From the NCBI GenBank assembly GCA_003550325.1, contig QKWP01000234.1:193824-257823 (forward strand): DNA of 64,000 bases. Direction: 5' to 3'. Shown in pieces: positions 11,438 through 23,776 of the stretch. Below the pieces are notes generated by a model. It did not search any database, was not told the origin of the DNA, and was given only the letters and a program-made list of their open reading frames with translations. The stretch comes from Gigaspora rosea (lineage: Eukaryota; Glomeromycota; Glomeromycetes; Diversisporales; Gigasporaceae). Both the position numbers and the translations under genes were made by a program. Numbering within the stretch: position 1 is the stretch's first letter; every line of letters begins with the position of its first letter.

Positions 11438-12735
11438 GGGTATGGTGACATAGAGAAGCTGTCTGGTTGTCACCTCCAAGTGGCAGGTCAAGAGTTCAAA
11501 TCCCACTGGAAATGAATTGGAAAATAGACCTGTATTACAGTAATATTTGTTCATCGATTAGTCGGGTATATTACCTATAACCTTGGTATCACCATCTTGA
11601 ATGGGAGCTTTGGTGTAGTTGTACAAGTAACACAGACAAATCCAAGGGACTAGAACAATTGAAACCTGTTTGGCAAGTCCCGAGTGGAGAGGTAGCTGGA
11701 CTTACGATAGTACTGGGAAAAAGGATTTTGGCAGTGACTGACCAGAAAATCTGAATGGGCAAGAGCCCCTATAGCAAAGGGGGCCCACCAACCTGACGCC
11801 GGAGTCGCACCGGAGAAAAAGGTCATGTGTTATAAAAGCATGAACCAAGAAAAGGGAGACCTTAGGCACCTAAAGCCTGGCAGACCAATCCTTCCGGGCC
11901 AACTAGATTGGTAGTCTGAAATGACTGGAGAAAAGGATCCAAAGAGTGACTAACTAGGTACTGGGGTTTAGTAAACTTCACAAGGACAGACAGAACTGAC
12001 TAATTAACAAGAAGTGGAAGCATGGAGGTGTGTATATGTCAAAGCCCAACAGAGCTCTGGGTGCAACCATATGAGAGTCTTCAGATGTTAAGAGGATCTA
12101 GGACTACCAGTAATAGGTATAGCTGGTATAAGTGCATGTAGTAGTACAAAAGTTGGGTTGGCCAAACCTCATAATTCCATTCAACTATATCAGGGACTAG
12201 AAGCTTCTGGCAAAGCATGCCTGGGTACTCGTCACCATAGTGGGAAATACAGTTGCTCGCACATTTCTGAATTCGGAACATTAAATCCTAGGTGCTCAAG
12301 TTGCAGGAAAATTGGCTAGTTGCAGCAGCATGCAGGCTTGAGATACTTACCCAATATGGTAGAGGCAGCTGCATGGCTTGAGATACGAACTCTTAAGAAG
12401 TATGCTAGTAAGGAAACTGGGTATACCAATTTGAAAGCAAAAAGCGCCTACCTGGAATCACATACACCAAATTGGGAGTAATGATAGTAGGAAATGTGAG
12501 TAAAGTGGTGGACATGTGAATACTAACTATTGGTTGGGAAAAAGGTATGTCCAAAACCAGGCTAGCTATATAAATGGGAATATAGTAGGCTCTGGTAGGT
12601 TTAGATTATGGATAAAATAGTCCAAGTTTTGACACTTAGTAGATAGTATAATAATTGTAAGCAATATATTGTAACGATTAATATACATCCAATAAAGGTT
12701 AGAAGTATAACCTTACTTTAACAACAAAAAAAAAA
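11438..12735 (+). mobile_element. Long tRNA-headed SINE-like element, copy S2
   Basis: A complete copy of the S1 family, 1298 bp, flanked by TGTAAAG (11431-11437, 12736-12742). B-box-like GTTCAAATCC lies at about 11494-11503. The tail has AATAAAG (12691-12697), a seven-pair hairpin AAGGTTA/TAACCTT and poly-A. Compared with S1 many CpGs have become TpG or CpA, so S2 is probably older. Confidence 0.85.
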
Positions 12736-12742
12736 TGTAAAG

Positions 12743-13417
12743 TTTTATATTAAATTGCGCAACCTTGTGAATTAAAGTGGAAGCCTGTAAAAAAGCATGA
12801 TTATGTAAATATGTATATTGTTGATTTGTTTTTTAAAAATTTTTGAAAATTTGCGAAAATTAGCCAAATATTGCAAAACAATACAAAAAGATTACAAAAT
12901 TTGCAAAATATTGTGAAACAATATGAAAATATCAAAATATTACCTCTTGCCTGCATTAGTTTATTGATCTGCATGAGTATGCAACCCCTATATAAAGGGT
13001 AATTTGCATTTTTTTATTTGGTATATTTCGAAATATTTTGAAATAATAACTGTAATATTACTATAATATAATGTAAATATATTACGTAATATACCATATT
13101 GATTGTAAAATTTTTGTAATATTATGGACCGTAATATCTTATGTAAAATTATGTATATATAATTCGCTAATGTTGTTTATCAAAAGTAAATCTATAGATA
13201 TGCACTTGTAAAAGGCAATTTATATAATATTATATTGATTAAATTGAACTAATTGAATAATTTATATTTATAAATATATGTAAAGTACCTCTATAGCAAA
13301 AGTGCTTATATAAAAGATCAACTATACTAATTAAAATTCTATAATTATACCATAGTAAAAAAATTATTATATTTTTTTTTAAATACTTTTGTATATTTAT
13401 TGTTATAGCTTGCAATT
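12743..13417. other. AT-rich stretch, no gene seen
   Basis: AT-rich DNA with TGCAAAATATTGCAAAAC-type words (about 12840-12950) and an ATATTTCGAAATATTTTGAAAT patch (about 13020-13045) resembling that at 9960-10030. These may be ends of decayed hAT-type elements. No ORF, RNA gene or clear terminus found. Confidence 0.5.
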
Positions 13418-13647
13418 AATAAGTTGTAAAGTCAAAAACTCTTTTCCGTACATCTGTAAATCATTAAGTAAACAAACAAACAGTTGAAAAAGGAGGGAAT
13501 TTGGACACAATAAAGACCGTTGACGACCATTTGGTGCTATAGTTTAAGTAAATAAATAACTAATACCAGTAGTAACAACAGAAAGAGGTTAAGATTAAGA
13601 GGACAAGAGAGCGAGAACAAGGCTTAAAAGCTCTTAGTACAAATCTG

Positions 13648-15855
13648 TTGCCGACTATGTTGGCAGCACAAAATAGTATGGAATCGTTTCAAACAGAAGA
13701 AACACATATAGAGATTCAAGCTAATGAACTGATGGAGATCGATAACCATCAAGAAACTCCTCAAAAGAAAATAAAGATGGACTCAGAAACGATAATAGAA
13801 ACTTCGCATATTATTGAGAGTCAAAATTTTGAAAATGTAAACAGTGCAGAAATTGGGGAATCGGCTGAGACCCTGTCAAAAAATGACATGACATCACAAT
13901 CAGAGATCAACACAACAGATCATCAGATCACACAAACAAACAACCCAACAGGGTTGAATTTCTCACCCAACAATCCATATTTAGAAGCAGAACAAAATAG
14001 AAATTCCCACGATACTAAAGACCAAATAAAAGAGCTACAGAAAGAATTTTTCCAAGATGATTTGATGTTTCTAGAAGATTCCGAAATACTCCAGGGGATA
14101 AGAGAACAACCATCACGATCAAATGAGGATAAAATGGAGACAGAATCTAATATGACTATAGAGGATGAAGTTCAAAAAGCAAGTCACCAAAGAAGTTATA
14201 GTGAAGTATTAACCGGGTATCAAGACGATGAAAGAAGGAATGAGAAACAAGTAGACTACGGCTGGACAGATATCGTAAAGGAAAGAGTAAAGGACCTGAA
14301 ATCAAACAATGGTAAAGAAAAATTCGACAAAACCGAATGGCACTACGATAAAATTGTAGAGGCATTTCAAAACCTTGAACAACTGAAAAAGTTGGTACAA
14401 CATAAGATAGAGACTAAAACGACGCATTATCAATTACCGGAAGCAATTCAACCGAAATTAGAATTTAAGGATAAAGCATTCTTTAGAACTTTTACCAGAT
14501 ATAAACCTTCACAACCACAACACCAACAAGAATTCACGATAATGTTAAATAAAGCAACAGAAAAATATAAGAGATTGCACGACATATTGCTAACGAGTAA
14601 AGCGAACTGGGATCAAATATTCATAAACTTAAGAAGAAAACTAGCAATAGACTTTCTAAAGAATCTCAAGATAGATGAACTAAATACACACGAAATTATA
14701 CAGTGGCTATTTTACTTGGCAGGGTTTGCTAAAATAAAAATAGAAATGTTCTTTGAAAAATTAAGATCAAAAATAAGAGAAGTGCTTGATAACCAATTAG
14801 TGGAACTACCAGAGAAACCGGAATTGATACCAGAGATGCTGATGAAGTTATTACTCTTCGATTTACTAATAGTAAGGAGACAGGAAACTGGTCAAATAGT
14901 TAGGGCAATGAGACAAGTCTTCATATTCTCAGAATTACCAGAATCATACTTCGCAGAAGAATTAATCCCACTCCTGGACAGTCCCTAAGAATTAGAGGAA
15001 GAATGGAGGAAGAACTTCCCTATAACAGAACCAAAGGAGTTGTGACGTTTGGAAGAATATGTTCGAGAGTTGAGAGAAAGATACAATTTTAAAAGAATAC
15101 CAGACTCATATTTTGATCTACCGGAAGAAAAACCACTGCTATCATGCACCTTTCAACTGTTAAACAAAGAAGTAGCATACGCTTTCCCCTTTGCTCCAAA
15201 GAATATGGACGACTTCAAGAGGCACATAATGTTGCTAAGAGAACATTACACATTCAAAAAACTACCTAACGACTATTTCAGAAATAAACCAAAACTACCA
15301 AACTCACCTACAAAAATTAAAACACAAGGGAGATACTCCTTCCCAATAAAAGACAAAAAAGAAGCAGATAGGTTCATCAGAGAAATTAAAAGTGAATACA
15401 CCTTACCGAGAGTACTAGCACCTAATTTCATAGAAATTAACTATACAAATAAACCTGACCTCCTATGGGACCCGAGACAAATTAAAGAAGTGGTAGTCCA
15501 GGTACCAATAACACAAACACGAGAACTAATGGAATTAGTAAAGAAACTACATCCAATATACCACTTTAATCGAATTCCTGAGAACTGGTTACAATTACCA
15601 AAAAGAGACGGGAAGAATTAAGGAAATCCAAAAAAAAGAAAGATACCCGAAGACATAGAAGAAGTAAAGGAAATAGTAAAAAATGAAGAGCAGGAAATAA
15701 TGGTAGAACTACCAATAAAAAGATACGAAGACATCAAACAAGCAGTAGACACACTAAAAACAATTTTTGAATTCGAAAACATACCACAATACCTACTACA
15801 ATTACCAGAACTAAAGACGCCAGAGTGGGACCTATTTAAATATTCGGATATCTGA
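13648..15855 (+). pseudogene. LINE ORF1 with tandem 60-aa repeats, three stops
   Basis: One reading frame of about 735 codons holds in-frame stops at 14986, 15043 and 15619. The first 200 residues are acidic, Gln/Asn/Thr-rich and look disordered. A charged helical middle (about residues 210-420) follows. The last 300 residues are a tandem series of 60-70-aa units with a Y-x-F-x-x-I/L-P-x-x-Y/W-F/L core: FIFSELPESYF, YNFKRIPDSYF, YTFKKLPNDYF, YHFNRIPENWL, FEFENIPQYLL and a divergent YTLPRVLAPNF. I see no CCHC knuckle or RRM. Presumably it binds the LINE RNA, as ORF1 proteins do, but the repeat is unfamiliar to me. Confidence 0.8.
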
Positions 15856-15903
15856 AGATTTAAATGGAAACACAGCCACCATCGGTGACAACACGCCTTG
15901 TAA

Positions 15904-18900
15904 TACAAACAAACAACAACTAGAAGAATTGTCATCATAACACATAACGTACAGGGTTTAAATAACAAACTAAAGCTGCAAAAATGGCTAGAATACTGTA
16001 ACTCAAAACAATGGAATATTATCGCAATGGCTGAAACTAATCTAAAAAATGATAACGAATATACCTTATCAAATAAATACTACAAAATATTCACATCAAA
16101 TTTTGTGCAAGAAAAAGGAAAAGAAAGAGCCTCTCTAGGAGTTGCCCTCGCCATTAAAAAAGAAATTTGTCCTTACATTCATAATATTAAAACAATAGGA
16201 GGTACAACTATAATTATAGATTTTTTCATGCCGGGCAAGAATAGAATTAGAGTTATAGCAGTATTCGTACCTACAAATAATCGAGAAAAAAAAGAAAAGA
16301 TGGAGAAAACAATAAGAAGTTGGATTGTTGAAGCTCGACAAAAGAACTGGTATATAATAATAATGGGCGATTTTAACACAAACACGAAGAGGAAGAATAA
16401 CGAAAAATCTCTGATAAATACGATGGAAATGACTGGTCTTAGAAGTCTATTGGAATTTCACTCAATAAGTGCACCTACATGGAAAAGAAGAGACAAAACC
16501 AGTCAGATAGACGATATTTGGTTGAGTGCAGAAATGATCCTTGAATGGGAAATCCCTAAGTTAATAGACCCAGAAATGATAACGGACAGCGATCATGTCA
16601 TAATAAGATCCAAATGGCACCCAAGATTCAAGGTAGAGAAAACAAAAAGAAAGAAAGGGAAAAGGGAATTGTACCAGTACGATAAAACAAGTCAAGAGGA
16701 ATGGGAAGATTTTGCCTATGAAATTCAACACAGACTAAACGCAGAATACATTAAGAAAGAGAAAATGGAATAGTCACTGGGTAAAAAATGGCACATATGG
16801 AATAATATTGTAAAAACAGCAGCAGACAAACACATTCAGAACACTTTAGTTGCACCAAAGCAATATCACGCCCTATCATTCAAGGAAACGAATTTGCACA
16901 AAGATTTGACAGATATAGGCAGAATTATAAGGTTGTTAAACAAATTGGTAACTCCAAACAACACAGTCGATATTAAAGAGAAAATAAAAAAAAGATTAGT
17001 AGATATCAAGGAAAGGAGGAATCAGCAATTAGTGGAATTAGACTTATTATCAATAGTAGAAGATAAAATTGAACTAATCAAAAAATGCAAAGAGTGAGAA
17101 ACGATAATATGGAAGGCAAGAAATATGGAAAAGAATGCAGAGCAACAAGAAAAGATCAAATTCTACATTAAATAAAGACAAGAAAACTTTAAGGACAATA
17201 CAAAGAAAATGATAGACAGTATTCTAAAAAGGAAAAAGGACCACGTAACCTTCAACAAAATAGTAGAAGTTGATCAGGTGATAACAGACCCAAATGAAAT
17301 TAAAAATAAAGTAAAAGAACATTTCAGGAGTGGACGAGTCACAATCCAACAAATATTAATTATTGGGAGGAATGGAAAGAGTACTACGCCCCAAAAAAAG
17401 AAATAGCAGAGAATATATATAAACCTCAGTTATGTACAATCACAGTCGAAGAACTAATAGAAGTAATAGCGAATGCTCCAAACAAGAAAGCGACAGGACC
17501 GACAGGGATCTCAAATGAAATGTTGAAAAGATTACCAGAAATCGCTATAAAAATCCTAACAGAAATTTTTAACAAATGCATGCTGAAAGAAGAGACACCC
17601 AAACAATGGAGCCTAGCAAATATATAGGCGATTCCTAAGAAAGAACACTACAACAATGACCTAAATTATACCAGACCTATAACTCTAATCGAACATACCC
17701 GTAAAATATTCACAAAGATCCTAACGAATAGATTGAACAATACCTTATTAAGAAAAAAAGTTCTTTCGGCACACAATCATGCGGCTCTTCCTCTCCAATC
17801 AACTGAAGAACCAATACGAAAACTAAATAACATTCTGGAAGATGCGAAAGTGGAAGGAAAGGAATTTTGGCTACTGCTCCAGGATATGTCAAAGGCATAC
17901 GACTCAGTACACATTCCGATGCTAGTAAAAGCGATGAACAGACTGAGAATACCAAACAGATTCGTTAATCTAATAACATTTATACTAATGAACAGACAGA
18001 ATAAAGTTCTAACAGATCTGGGTCGGACAGAACTATACAAAGTAGAAGATGGGGTAGATCAGGGAGAGACCTTCTCTCCAACACTGTGGAGAATATACTA
18101 CGACCCGCTCATAGATAGGATCGCTAGAGAATTCGAGGAATATACGACTAATATCCAAATAAAAGACAAAAAGATCAAAACAAAGACAGCGGTATTAGCA
18201 TACATGGACGACACAGCTTGGATAACGAGATCAAGAGGGGACATGGAAAAAATAATTAACATCACAGAATCATTCTATAATCTAACAAATATTAAAGTAA
18301 ACCCTACTAAGTCTGTACTGGTAACCAATACTAAAGACAAAATTGACATGATTAAATGCAAAGGAGAAGAAATTAAGAACATAGGGGAAAAAAAAGCATT
18401 CAAATATCTAGGGGCCTGGTTCACTCGCATGCGTTCACTAAGAAGTGCTCAAAAAGAAATAAAAAAAGAGTTCAAAGGGGGACTAAACAAAATCTCACTA
18501 GCATTGATAACAGAAAAACAAGCAATCTACTTGATAAATGTTGTAATAATACCCAGAGCAATATATAGAATGCAAAGTTGTTACCTAACAGATAGTTCAA
18601 TAATAGAAATGAACAGTAGATACGCCAAAATCGTTAAAAAGAAAGCGGGTATATCAAGAGGAGTACCTAATTCAACACTATACCACCCTGATATATACAG
18701 CTTGAGGAATCTTGAACAGGCACAAAGTCAATATCTAACAAATTATCTCATAAAAGGAATAAACTCTACTCAATTCGAACAATCAGTACTAAAAACAAGA
18801 CTACAACAACTACAATGTGCTGTGAATACAAACGAATCGATTCTTACAACCAAACCGGTCTTCACAGTTAAAGAGAATAAAACATATACTGCACAGGCAA

Positions 18901-20648
18901 TCCAAGCAATGCACAGACTACAGATCCAGCTATCAAGAAACCTCAATGAGTGGCCAATACCAAAAGACGTACTTGGAACATCAATAAATTACATATTAGA
19001 GAATATGAACCAAGCGTTAAAAATAAAAGAAAAAATGAATGCTCATGATATATATGTGATAGAACAATTCTTAAATTACGACAACACAAAATGTATTAGC
19101 TGGAGAGAGATTCATAACAATATAAAAAAGATACCTAAAGGAAGAGAACCAAGATAGTTTAAAACAACAATAGAGACGATAGAAGCAAAAAACCATCCCA
19201 AAGAAATGCTACATACCCCAAACCCATTTATACTAAACAAATGGAAAGAGGACAGTAAGAGTAAATGGATAATCACAAATGGAAAAACAGTTGGAAGAAT
19301 CTCTAGCATAAAGAAAGGAATCGTTAAGATTAAACATTGGAACATAAACGACCTCAACGAAGTGATAAGATGCAACGGGTGTGTACTGAATGACAGAACA
19401 CTCAAATTAAAGAATTGTACTATCACAAGGTATCAAGAAGAGATACACGTCCTACTGATAGACAAAAAGCGAGTGATCCATGCTGATGTAGAAAGTCTAA
19501 TGAAAATCAGAAAACAAAAAACAACAAAAAAAGAAATAAAAACCCCAGAGAACACAATCGCAAAAGCAATAACAAGTTCAATGACACCAATAATGGATAA
19601 ACTAAGAAGTGCAGTATGGGGAAAAGAAACCTTGGAGATTGATTTAACTTTGGGAGAACAAAATCTAAAGAGAATAACGAAACCTAGCCTAACAATAAAG
19701 ATACAACAAGTAAACAAAATATGGACAATAACAAACAATATATCACTAACAAAATCTCATATAACGCTTTCTGGAATATATATGATACTTGGCGTAACTT
19801 ATAAAAAAACAAAAATAAGAATAAACACTAACTCTGAACAGTTAAAGAAGAAAATAGATGAAATTAGAGAGCTAGATCCAATATATGTACCGAGGCTACG
19901 CAGAGAAAATTATGGAAACATCCTAATAGCGATTAAGGGAGAACTAATAGACAGAGAGGAAAACTTGGACATAATAATAAACAAAGAAAAGAAATGTAAC
20001 GGTGACGCACAAGAGATAACGGAAATTAGTTTCGACCCCCAGAAACTAACAAGAAACTGTCACACTCTACTGTACTGTCAAAATGTAATCCCATTCTGTA
20101 ATAGGAAATTAATCAAACAGATAATAGAGCCGGAAAATACAACAAAATGGTTGGGACAAAACAAAATAAGATACTGGAAAGAAAACACACCAGAGATCAA
20201 CTGGAATGCCACAATAACATATCTATCACATACTGAGAGACCTCTAAGTTTGGGCACTGACCCAACACAATCTAAAATAAAAAATTTCAAAATAAAATTA
20301 ATAACTAACGAACTTACAAACTACGTTAACTTACACATTAGGAACCCCAACAAATATAAGAATTACTTATGTGCAAGATGCATGCAAACGAAAGAAGATA
20401 CACCATACTTATTGAGCTGCAAAAGAAATGAAGAACCACTGGAAAGAATAATAGAAGAAGTAGTTAGGAAGATCTATAAAAAAGAAACTATTAACGATGA
20501 AGACCTAAAGGAATTAGCAAAAGAATACACAAACTTACATATCAAGAAAGGGGTACCAATCGGGTTTATAACGGAAAAAACGATGAGGATTGGACCGTCT
20601 AACAAAAAAAAAAGAAAAAATACGCAAGCGCAACCCACCATGAAATAA
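15904..20648 (+). pseudogene. LINE ORF2: endonuclease, RT, zinc region
   Basis: Encodes the nick-and-copy enzyme of the LINE. An apurinic-type endonuclease comes first (THNVQGLN, AMAETN, MGDFNTN, SQIDDIW, SDHVII; 15937-16610). The reverse transcriptase follows (NKKATGPTGIS, LQDMSKAYDSV, DQGETFSPTL, AYMDDTAW, KYLGAWFT; about 17480-18425). A C-terminal CARC...C cluster (LHIRNPNKYKNYLCARC, near 20370-20420) resembles the zinc ribbon of related LINEs; an RNase-H-like patch (INTNSEQLKKK) is doubtful. In-frame stops lie at 16771, 17095, 17173, 17625 (replacing a conserved Trp) and 19155, with a -1 frameshift near 17320. The first in-frame ATG (16027) is inside the endonuclease, so the true start is unresolved. 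Confidence 0.9.
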
Positions 20649-20697
20649 CAACACAAATATACGAAAAGATATAGCTGCCAAGTAGGAAGACAAGACA

Positions 20698-22801
20698 TAG
20701 GGTGCAGGACGGGTCGGGTTTAACCCGAAAGTTTGCGGGTCGGGTTGGGTTCAGATCTGGGTCGGGTCAAATTATTGACCCATTATAAATCGGGTCGGGT
20801 TCAGGCCGGGCCTATTAAAGTATCGGGTCGAGTTTGGGCTCTGTTCATTGACCCGTAAAGCCCGATCAAACCCGATATAATTTTAAAAAATTCTTACCCG
20901 GGAATTATAATTTGAAATATAGTTGTTAGATGAAATTTAAGGTTTCGTGCTTAAAGATAGGAAACTGCGCATGAATGCACATTCATGCGCATGATACCGC
21001 ATAATAAAAAATTTTTTTAAATTTTTATCTTTATTATTGATAATATATCTACTAATATTAAAACTAAAATCAGATTTTGCCTATATATATAAATTTTTAC
21101 AAATTATCGAATTGTAAACTTCATCGTTGCTTATCTTATATAATTTGTTACCTGACCTGTGGCTTTGCCACGGGAGCTTCTTTAGAATCTTAGTTAAATT
21201 CTGTAAATTCGCATTATATAATGTTCATAAATACGCTGAGTTAGTTTGCATTAAATCGTCACAAAAAAATTGTATTACTAACATACTATTCTATTAACTA
21301 CAGTATATGGTTAAGATTGAGTTAGTTTGCATTAAAATTATATTATTATAAAATTCTGCTACAGAATTCACACTCTATTTCAGTGAATGCCAATTTTTAA
21401 AATAAGTTGCAAAGAGAAAACCTTACATTGCTATATTAGTTTTAGCACATTGATTACCTTTTGAACATAACCGTAATTTTATTGGTTGGTAGATCGACAT
21501 AAAAATATGAGTCACTGAGAAAATTAGTTGATTATCAAATAATCTGGGCGGCAAAAATTCAGACCAAAAATTTTCGAAATCAATAATCTAAATATTTGGT
21601 TGAATGTAACTTTTTTTGATATTCGCTAATATATTCACTATTTTTTTATTTTTTTTTTTTTAAATGTTAAAGGTGAGACCTTGCTTTTATCTTTATTAAA
21701 TTTAATAGAAACTTTTTACAATACTGAAAGAAATTTCATTTTTTTAAATCTAATGCTAAGAATAAAAACTCAGACATATATCTAAGTAAACCTAAATACT
21801 TATTTGCGGCCTAAACCTACACTATTTTTTTATTAATCATATGTTTTATCTATAGCGGAGCATTTGTCGTATTCTTGTACTCGTTCTTGCACTTGCACTT
21901 ATTCTTGAACTTGAAACCCGTTTTCAAATTCGTGAACTTTTTTTGCCCAAAATAGCTTGTAAATATTAGGCAATCAAACAACAAAAGTAAATTTAGAAAA
22001 TTCACGTTCACGATTTTGTGTTGTTTAAGGGCGTTAATAAGGTATTAAAAAATGATATAATAATTACTCAAATGTTATAATAATTACTCGACATATAGTC
22101 ATAATCATCTTACGTATATCCGTTAGTTTTTCTACATTTAGGCCATATTTTTCGGATACGACCAATCAAAAATGTTAAAGCGAACAGACCCAGAATTGAA
22201 GTATATAGATAAATTAGGATGTTAATTATACTTACTTTAAATTTAATTTTTCTATATAAAATTTTGCTAGGATAAAATGCGCATGATTCGGAAACATGCG
22301 TATTAATGCGCATTCATACGCATGATTGAGGAATCATGCAACCTAGGTTTGTCTTTCGTTATTTAAAATCTAAAATGACGAAATGAATTTATCACATGTT
22401 ACATTGTCATTGCTGTAGCATCCGATCAACCAATTAATCAATTAATAGGCGCAATGGGAATTTAAAAAAAAATTTTTTTTTGAAAAAATTGGGTCGGCGG
22501 GTTATGAAAACAAAAATTAACTTTGCGTGGCCTTACAGTCAATCAAAAACATTAAAGCACAACAACCAATCAAAAACGTTAAAGCGCACAGACCCGTCCC
22601 CCCTATTTATTTTTGTTTATATAAAATTATATAAATTAATTATTAAAATGATTGGGTCGTGTTGGGTCGGGTCGGTTTTGAATCTGACCTGGCCCATCCC
22701 GTCATGCCAAATTTTTATCAGGTCGGGCCCGAATCGGGTTTTAAACAGGCCCGGGTCGGGTTTAACTGAACTCGACCTGACCCGGCCCGTCCCGTACCCT
22801 A
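20698..22801. mobile_element. Non-autonomous hAT element in LINE 3' UTR
   Basis: Ends TAGGGTGCAGGACGGGTCGG and TAGGGTACGGGACGGGCCGG (inverted), flanked by ACAAGACA / ACGAGACA (7 of 8). Both subterminal regions carry many CGGGTCGGGTT words. The 2.1-kb interior is AT-rich with no transposase; it includes ATGCGCATTCATGCGCATGA-type words near both ends and, at about 22440-22537, half of a MITE like that at 51956. Apparent ORFs reflect the subterminal words. Confidence 0.9.
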
Positions 22802-23069
22802 ACGAGACATGACGAGACGGTTAATCTGAACCTTCCAACAATATCCTTAGAAGAAAGAAAATACGAAATAGAAGATAATCATAGAAGATTTTTGAAATGG
22901 CAACAAAACTTTATTTTATATAGCCAATTCCCTTTTAGTAGTATTTACAAAGACTAGAGGTCTGGTGATCTATCTAGCTAAGATAAGGTCAAGAGTAAAA
23001 TAGCTCTCAACTATAAACCCATAGTAGATAGGAAATATAATGTACTTATGTATAAATATAAAATATCGA

Positions 23070-23116
23070 AATAAAGGTTTAGAGGAAGGACCTCTCTTAA
23101 AAAAAAAAAAAATAAA
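23070..23116 (+). terminator. LINE 3' tail: AATAAAG, hairpin, poly-A
   Basis: AATAAAGG (23070) is followed by AGAGG-AAGGA-CCTCT (five-pair stem, 23081-23095), CTTAA and poly-A. The same order and nearly the same bases end SINE-like copies S1 and S2, suggesting a shared recognition signal for the LINE reverse transcriptase. Confidence 0.8.
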
Positions 23117-23132
23117 AATAAGTTGTAAAGTC

Positions 23133-23767
23133 TAAGTAGAACCCCAAACAATCTATAAATAGCCAACAATTTTAAGAAATCTTAATATATAACTAAAAAT
23201 AAAAAAAATCTATAAAATTAGGCTAAAATAAGTATTAATATTATTAAATATAGTAAAGACCTATAGAAAAATAGTCAAAAATAAGCAAAAACAAATTGGC
23301 ACCTAATTATATATAGCTCAGGACCCTGTCTAAGTTTATTCTAAATAGTTTTTAAGTATATAATACTAGTGTTTTGACCTGTCACAAAATTCCAAACCGG
23401 GTCACCCACAGGTAGGTTACTCAGGTCACTTGAGTGAACACTAGTAATAAAAAAAATTTTGTTACAGGTCACCCGTGGGTGACCACCAGGGTTACTCAAG
23501 TGAGTCCCCTCAATAAAATTTAATCAGTTTGTTTAAATAATTTTATAACGTTCCAAGATAATATATTATGAATTTCAGAGAAGTTTACAAGTAATTGTGT
23601 GAATTTTTTTATTTTTATTTAATGTATATCAATACATCAAATCAAGAATATTGAAGTATGTATGTTAATGTTGTGGGTGAAACCTAAATATTTCGCCCAA
23701 TCTGAATTCGAAATATGGGCTATATTAGTTTCTCCCAACAATTAAATTTCCAAAATTTCCCGATAAA
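23133..23767. repeat. AT-rich stretch with hAT-like relic
   Basis: Mostly AT-rich and featureless. At 23371-23442 a short unit has inverted ends TAGTGTTTTGACC and GTGAACACTA; GGTCACCCGTGGGTGACC words continue to about 23510. These resemble the element at 32137. No duplication was found, so it is listed as a relic. Confidence 0.45.
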
Positions 23768-23776
23768 ATCTGTAAT

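Larger units (their letters stand above)
13434..23116 (+). mobile_element. Full-length APE-type LINE with 16-bp TSD
   Basis: A 16-bp duplication AATAAGTTGTAAAGTC flanks the element (13418-13433, 23117-23132). Parts in order: 5' UTR (to 13647), ORF1 (13648-15855), ORF2 with endonuclease, reverse transcriptase and a zinc-ribbon-like end (about 15904-20648), 3' UTR with AATAAAG, hairpin and poly-A. A 2104-bp hAT-type element (20698-22801) splits the 3' UTR, so the LINE itself is about 7.6 kb. It is not 5'-truncated. Both ORFs carry stops, so it is dead as it stands. Confidence 0.93.

Noticed and set aside
20368-20420. RNase H domain confirmed in the LINE C-terminus
   Set aside because: Only a short TNS-type patch resembles RNase H and its catalytic acids cannot be placed; kept as doubtful.
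22480-22812. 110-aa ORF with Gly/Pro/Arg-rich end
   Set aside because: It lies over the subterminal GGGTCGGGTT words and right terminal repeat of a hAT-type element; composition explains it.
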